DNA of 64,000 nt, from NCBI GenBank assembly GCA_007922225.1, contig ML679968.1, forward strand, positions 6,564,075-6,628,074, in the 5' to 3' direction. A model generated the notes under the pieces. It did not search any database, had not been told where the DNA came from, and saw nothing but the letters and a program-made list of their open reading frames with translations. The position numbers were made by a program, and so were the translations under genes. Each line of letters begins with the position of its first letter. Positions within the stretch are counted from its first letter, which is position 1. Positions 60,421 to 64,000 of this stretch are shown piece after piece. Origin of the DNA: Emydura subglobosa (lineage: Eukaryota > Chordata > Testudines > Chelidae).

Positions 60421-61194
60421 CATTATGGGATACCTCCTGGAGGCCAATGACTTCGATTTACACTGTGCTGTGCCTGCACTGACACTCATTCGACCAACAG
60501 AATTTGACTTCAGCGCTACGCCACTTGTGGAGGTGGTTTTATTAAATTGAATTGTATCGCGATTTAGGTTGGTGGGACTGACATGCCAGTGGTCGACGTA
60601 AGCCACATTACGTTGATCTACATTGTCAGTGTAGACCAGGCTGTGGAGGAAAACAAATAACTACTTGTTCTACCGGAAAACGACTTCTGATTCAAGATTG
60701 CTGAGCCCTTCTGTCCACATCCACTTGTCTAGTAACTGATAGATTAGCCACAGGCAAAATACCAGAATTTGAAGCACATGTGCGTATGTATATGTACACA
60801 TACACACCAGACACCAACAGAGGCTAACTGTGGAAGCTGGGAAGAGACAGCTGGGAGTTTCAGGAGAAAGCAACAGCAAGGAAAAGAACCACCTATAAAA
60901 GCTACGAATAATTCTTAATTTTATTATAATTAAACAAAAAAATTAGTATTAGTGCAGTGGTAAGATTGGGAGATAAAAGACACAAAAGTTAGGAAATTCC
61001 TGAAGTTCAGGCTATCTGACTACACAACCTGTCAGCGGGCAACAACTCAGCGTTGTGCTGCTCTCGGCCTTGCAGAAGCATTACTCTGATACCTGAAGGC
61101 CTTATTCTCCCCCCACCTCTCTCCCACAGCTTCTGTTTCCAACATTCACACCTTCCTGCCTCCAAGCTCCATTTTTTCCTATCCCCAGTTACAG

Positions 61195-61305
61195 TTGTCA
61201 GTTTTGGTTGGATGTATTCCTGGAGGTTTCATCACATGACATCATCTTTAATTAAAAAGATTAATCTTTAACTCCTGGAGACTCCAGGACAATCCACCCC
61301 ATTTC
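61195..61305. repeat. inverted-end repeat fragment
   Basis: 'tggatgtattcctggaggtt' and 'actcctggagactccaggac' flank a 'taattaaaaagattaatctt' palindrome-like centre. It looks like a dispersed repeat tail; family not known to me. Confidence 0.35.
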
Positions 61306-61729
61306 TTCCTTGGCAGCTGCCTTCCATTCATCTCCACCTCTCTCTCAGCCAGAGAAGCCCACTGCACCTCTCCCTTTCTCTGGCATCTCCCCCAGCCTTG
61401 TCACAGGAGCCTTCCTCTCTGCAGCCACTCTTCCGAACAGCTCCTCACCTCCTCAGCAGCCAGAGGCTAGGAACCTAAAGAGCTCTCCCTTACCCCGGTC
61501 CTCAAATTCAGCCCTTCATCTTCCACCCGCACTTTCTGCCCCCTTTCTAAGAGCTCTCCCTGCTCCTTTCCTCTCCCTCCCCAGGTCACGTCCAAAGAGC
61601 CTTCTCCCAACCTCTGCTCTTTTCCTTCTTCATCCTTAGCCAGCACCTGGGCTCTTCCACAATGATTCTGCTCTTCATGGAAGGAGCTACTGCTCTTCCA
61701 GGCCCTTATTCAAATGTGTTTAACTAAAG

Positions 61730-61815
61730 ATGTGATTTTAAGTCGATTTAGTTAAACCAGAGCGAAACCTCGTGGCAAACTCAATTTCAATTTAATTTGG
61801 TTTAATTTGAATTCA
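61730..61815. repeat. possible MITE fragment with GATTTAGTTAAACC motif
   Basis: 'agtcgatttagttaaacca' and 'caatttaatttggtttaatt' are related inverted phrases of the type found in Harbinger-derived MITEs. Small and unbounded. Confidence 0.3.
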
Positions 61816-62179
61816 GGGAGTGTTCACAGAGGGTTTTACAATGGTACAACAGAACTGTTTGTTGAACAGAGACATGGTGTAGCTTTGAATACAAACAAAA
61901 CCTTACAGGCCCTCAGCCTTTCACAACAACAGGACTTTTTTAAAACTAAGAAAACTTGGACAAATTCATACACAAACATTTTACGCTGTGTACCCATTAA
62001 GGACAGTTGACATATAACACGTTTAACACAAAATAAAAAAAATGAATAGTTAAGGCATCTAACATCACACACTAATTCTACTCTTCCACCAAGAGACACA
62101 GACCTCTTCATTAGCACATCCACCATACACATTGCAACATCTGCTCTCCTGGGAGAGAGATGTAGTTTGGAGAGAGGGG

Positions 62180-62282
62180 AGATGAAGGTCAGACTAGGTC
62201 ATCATAATGGGAGATAAGGAGCATGGGAGAACAGACTGGATGATCATAATGGTCCCTTCTGGCTTTTAAATCTATGCATTTA
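62180..62282 (+). mobile_element. CR1 LINE 3' end fragment
   Basis: 'gactggatgatcataatggt', 'cccttctggcttttaaatct' and terminal 'atgcatt' match the 3' end of CR1, the reverse of the phrase at 19105-19140. A preceding 'cagactaggtcatcataatgg' looks like a partial duplicate. Confidence 0.7.
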
Positions 62283-62514
62283 GAAAGTCTGGCATCCTCA
62301 TAAGGGCGGAGTTAAGTCTGGGATGTGTCCCCCTCTGCTCTTCTATGGTGTGGATGGGTTATCAGTCTGTATATGTTGGTGTAGAAGTTGAGGATGTGTA
62401 TTTTTAGATTGCTAACTTTTCTTTTCCTGGCTTTTGTGATTGTTTCTAATTTGGTATATGCTACGTGCAAACTAGCTTACCTGACACACAATATAGTTTG
62501 TTTTGGGTACGAAC

Positions 62515-62600
62515 AACATATTATTTATGTTACAGTAGTGCCTAGGAGCCCTGGTCACAGATTAGGAGTCCGTTGTGCTACGCTCTGTACAAACATGCTT
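62515..62600. repeat. L2/MIR-type tail fragment
   Basis: 'tatttatgttacagtagtgc', 'ctaggagccctggtcacaga' and 'ttgtgctacgctctgtacaa' follow the L2/MIR 3' consensus, in the same sense as 23600-23745. Confidence 0.65.
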
Positions 62601-63603
62601 TCTCCATAGTGCATCTGCTTTGTTATTTCTATCTATTTGAAAACACAGCAAAAATCATCTATTTTCAGTGAGATGGCTTTTCAGACATATTTCCAGTCAA
62701 AGAACAGCGCCTCTACAAAGAATATGCATTTCTCAGACTAGATCTGCTTTTTCTTCTTTTTTTGTTTGAAGTAAAACAATTGCCCTGTCATGAAGTCAAG
62801 GCTGTAAGTGTGATGTGAAACGGATTTCAATGCAGCCCATAGTTAAGTAGGTGTGTTCTAAGATAACATCATGGATATACATGTGTTGACTGAGCTGCAC
62901 TATCAGTGAAGAATATTTGAGATCTAAGGCCAAAAAGCCATCTTCTCCTTGAAGTCATGCACAAAAGAATGGTACTTACAGGCAAAGAACCCCAGCTGCT
63001 AGCAACTGTTCATTTGAATTTATCAGTTATTAGATATCTGATCCACAGTGCTTAGATGCGGAGAGTTTCTCTCTTATCAACCTGAAGTATCCATGTGCCT
63101 CATCAGGATAGATTTATTTTGTAACAAGACACCTTGGCAGGTGGGCAGCTTAGTGATCTGTCAGTTTTGTTTTTCATGTCACACAGCAAAGAGATGAGTC
63201 ACATGTTTGTGTGTATTTGTGGAGGGAGGAGATATGGAGGACAGAGAAAGATTTTATAAGTTTTCAGCCAGTGTGTGAATGTTTTGAAAACAAGAGATGT
63301 ATTGGTTTCAAAACTGCAAACACTACAAATCAGTCAATTAATACAATCTAAGAATAAGCCCTCACAAGCCTTTCCTTGCTTCCTTTGCTAAATTTACGGT
63401 ATCATCTATAGAGTAATGTCTGAGAAACCAAAGGAAAAAAGAAGCCCTTCGCTGGGAATAAACTGATTAAAATAATTTCAGCTGTACGTTATTGAAGATG
63501 AATAAAATGAATAGAAAAATCACGTGTGCGTGAGATTAAGTGGAAGGTGAGTCATTTGGGGATTATTAAATGGTAGAAAACAAAATGCTTGTTTTTTATG
63601 TAA

Positions 63604-63623
63604 TCCCCCCGCCCCCCCCCCCC

Positions 63624-63666
<43 letters not shown>
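63604..63666. repeat. C-run plus (CA)n microsatellite
   Basis: Cytosine-rich start (CCCCCCGCCCCC...), a GCGC link, then about nineteen CA units. Confidence 0.95.
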
Positions 63667-64000
63667 CGCAGTATTTATAGCATAGTCCTGGGACATGTTG
63701 AAGCATAGCTTCAGGGCCATTACCTATGCAACTGCAGGCAGGAAAACTTTGTCTTCAGAGTTAAAAAAAACACAATGGATCTGTGCTACTATAGTAACCA
63801 CTTCATCTTAAAACACTGACATTGAATCCAGAGCCTTGGGCACACTGCAGAACTGGCATAAACTTTGGCAAGGAACTTCAAGTGTCATAACATATTGAAA
63901 GCTAAGCCATAAGAAAGTAAAGTTTGACTGTGTAACTTCTGTGGTATCAGCAACCCCCCAAAATTTTAGCACACAAATTTTAGTTACAAAGGGACAGCTA

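Larger units (their letters stand above)
56438..60643. mobile_element. PIF/Harbinger DNA transposon, two-gene relic
   Basis: About 4.2 kb carrying a broken DDE transposase on the plus strand (56855-57976) and a broken Myb/SANT-like DNA-binding gene on the minus strand (58498-60420), convergently arranged. This is the two-gene plan known for Harbinger elements. Left end is near 'gagggtttgtctttatttt'; the right end, read inward, is 'cctggtctacactgacaatg'. The termini pair only weakly (ggTTTGTCT against ggTCTACACT), so the limits are approximate and no 3-bp duplication is claimed. Confidence 0.8.
42912..64000 (-). other. SHROOM2: SHROOM2 upstream intron (at least 21.1 kb, partial)
   Basis: The intron leading into the 42780-42911 exon. 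The preceding exons (PDZ domain, start codon) were looked for on the minus strand and not found, so the intron extends past the window. Its repeats are listed individually. I see nothing recognisable in 42915-43760, 44020-46025, 46380-48880, 52100-52900 or 62610-63600. Confidence 0.75.

Noticed and set aside
1..64000. CRISPR arrays, bacterial operons, tRNA or rRNA genes
   Set aside because: No regularly spaced repeats, no cloverleaf with A/B boxes noticed, no rRNA signatures; the sequence is clearly vertebrate.

Overview
The window is vertebrate genomic DNA: AT-rich, with long introns, a 100-N assembly gap and many retroelements and DNA transposons. The repeat mix (CR1 LINEs with reverse-transcriptase remnants, Penelope-like elements, hAT and Harbinger elements, L2/MIR-like SINE tails) points to a sauropsid, most likely a turtle, with a crocodilian as the alternative. 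This is inference from repeat content, not a species identification.

One protein-coding gene is visible, SHROOM2 (APXL family, an actin-binding regulator of Rho-kinase and actomyosin), on the minus strand. Five consecutive internal coding exons can be placed to the base by GT/AG sites, codon phase and similarity to human SHROOM2 as I recall it: 42780-42911 (between the PDZ domain and the central region), 35351-38006 (2.66 kb central exon with a proline tract and ASD1), 32750-32850 (a 101-bp exon), 10477-11235, and 2180-2731 (start of ASD2). Together they give 4,200 bp, about 1,400 codons, with matching phases at all four internal junctions and no internal stop. The PDZ exons lie to the right of the window. 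The exons with the rest of ASD2 and the stop codon lie to the left of position 1.

Everything else is intronic and largely transposon-derived. The left intron and the 2.7-10.5 kb intron hold three Penelope-like insertions with 10-12 bp target duplications, two of them carrying inverted tail arms, and a minus-strand CR1. The 21.5 kb intron (11.2-32.7 kb) holds a hAT-type MITE with a perfect 8-bp duplication, several other terminal-inverted-repeat elements and CR1/MIR-like scraps; its second half is mostly unremarkable. The 38.0-42.8 kb intron holds an L2-like LINE and a CR1. The intron right of 42.9 kb is the most repeat-dense: a CR1 with another LINE nested in it, a hAT-like element containing the assembly gap, a foldback MITE, a CR1 with an FADD motif, an LTR-like segment and a 4.2 kb Harbinger element that still shows both of its genes, both broken.

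I see no new coding system. The best leads are the recurrent inverted-arm structure of the Penelope-like copies, an unidentified repeat present twice in two SHROOM2 introns, and the two-gene Harbinger relic.
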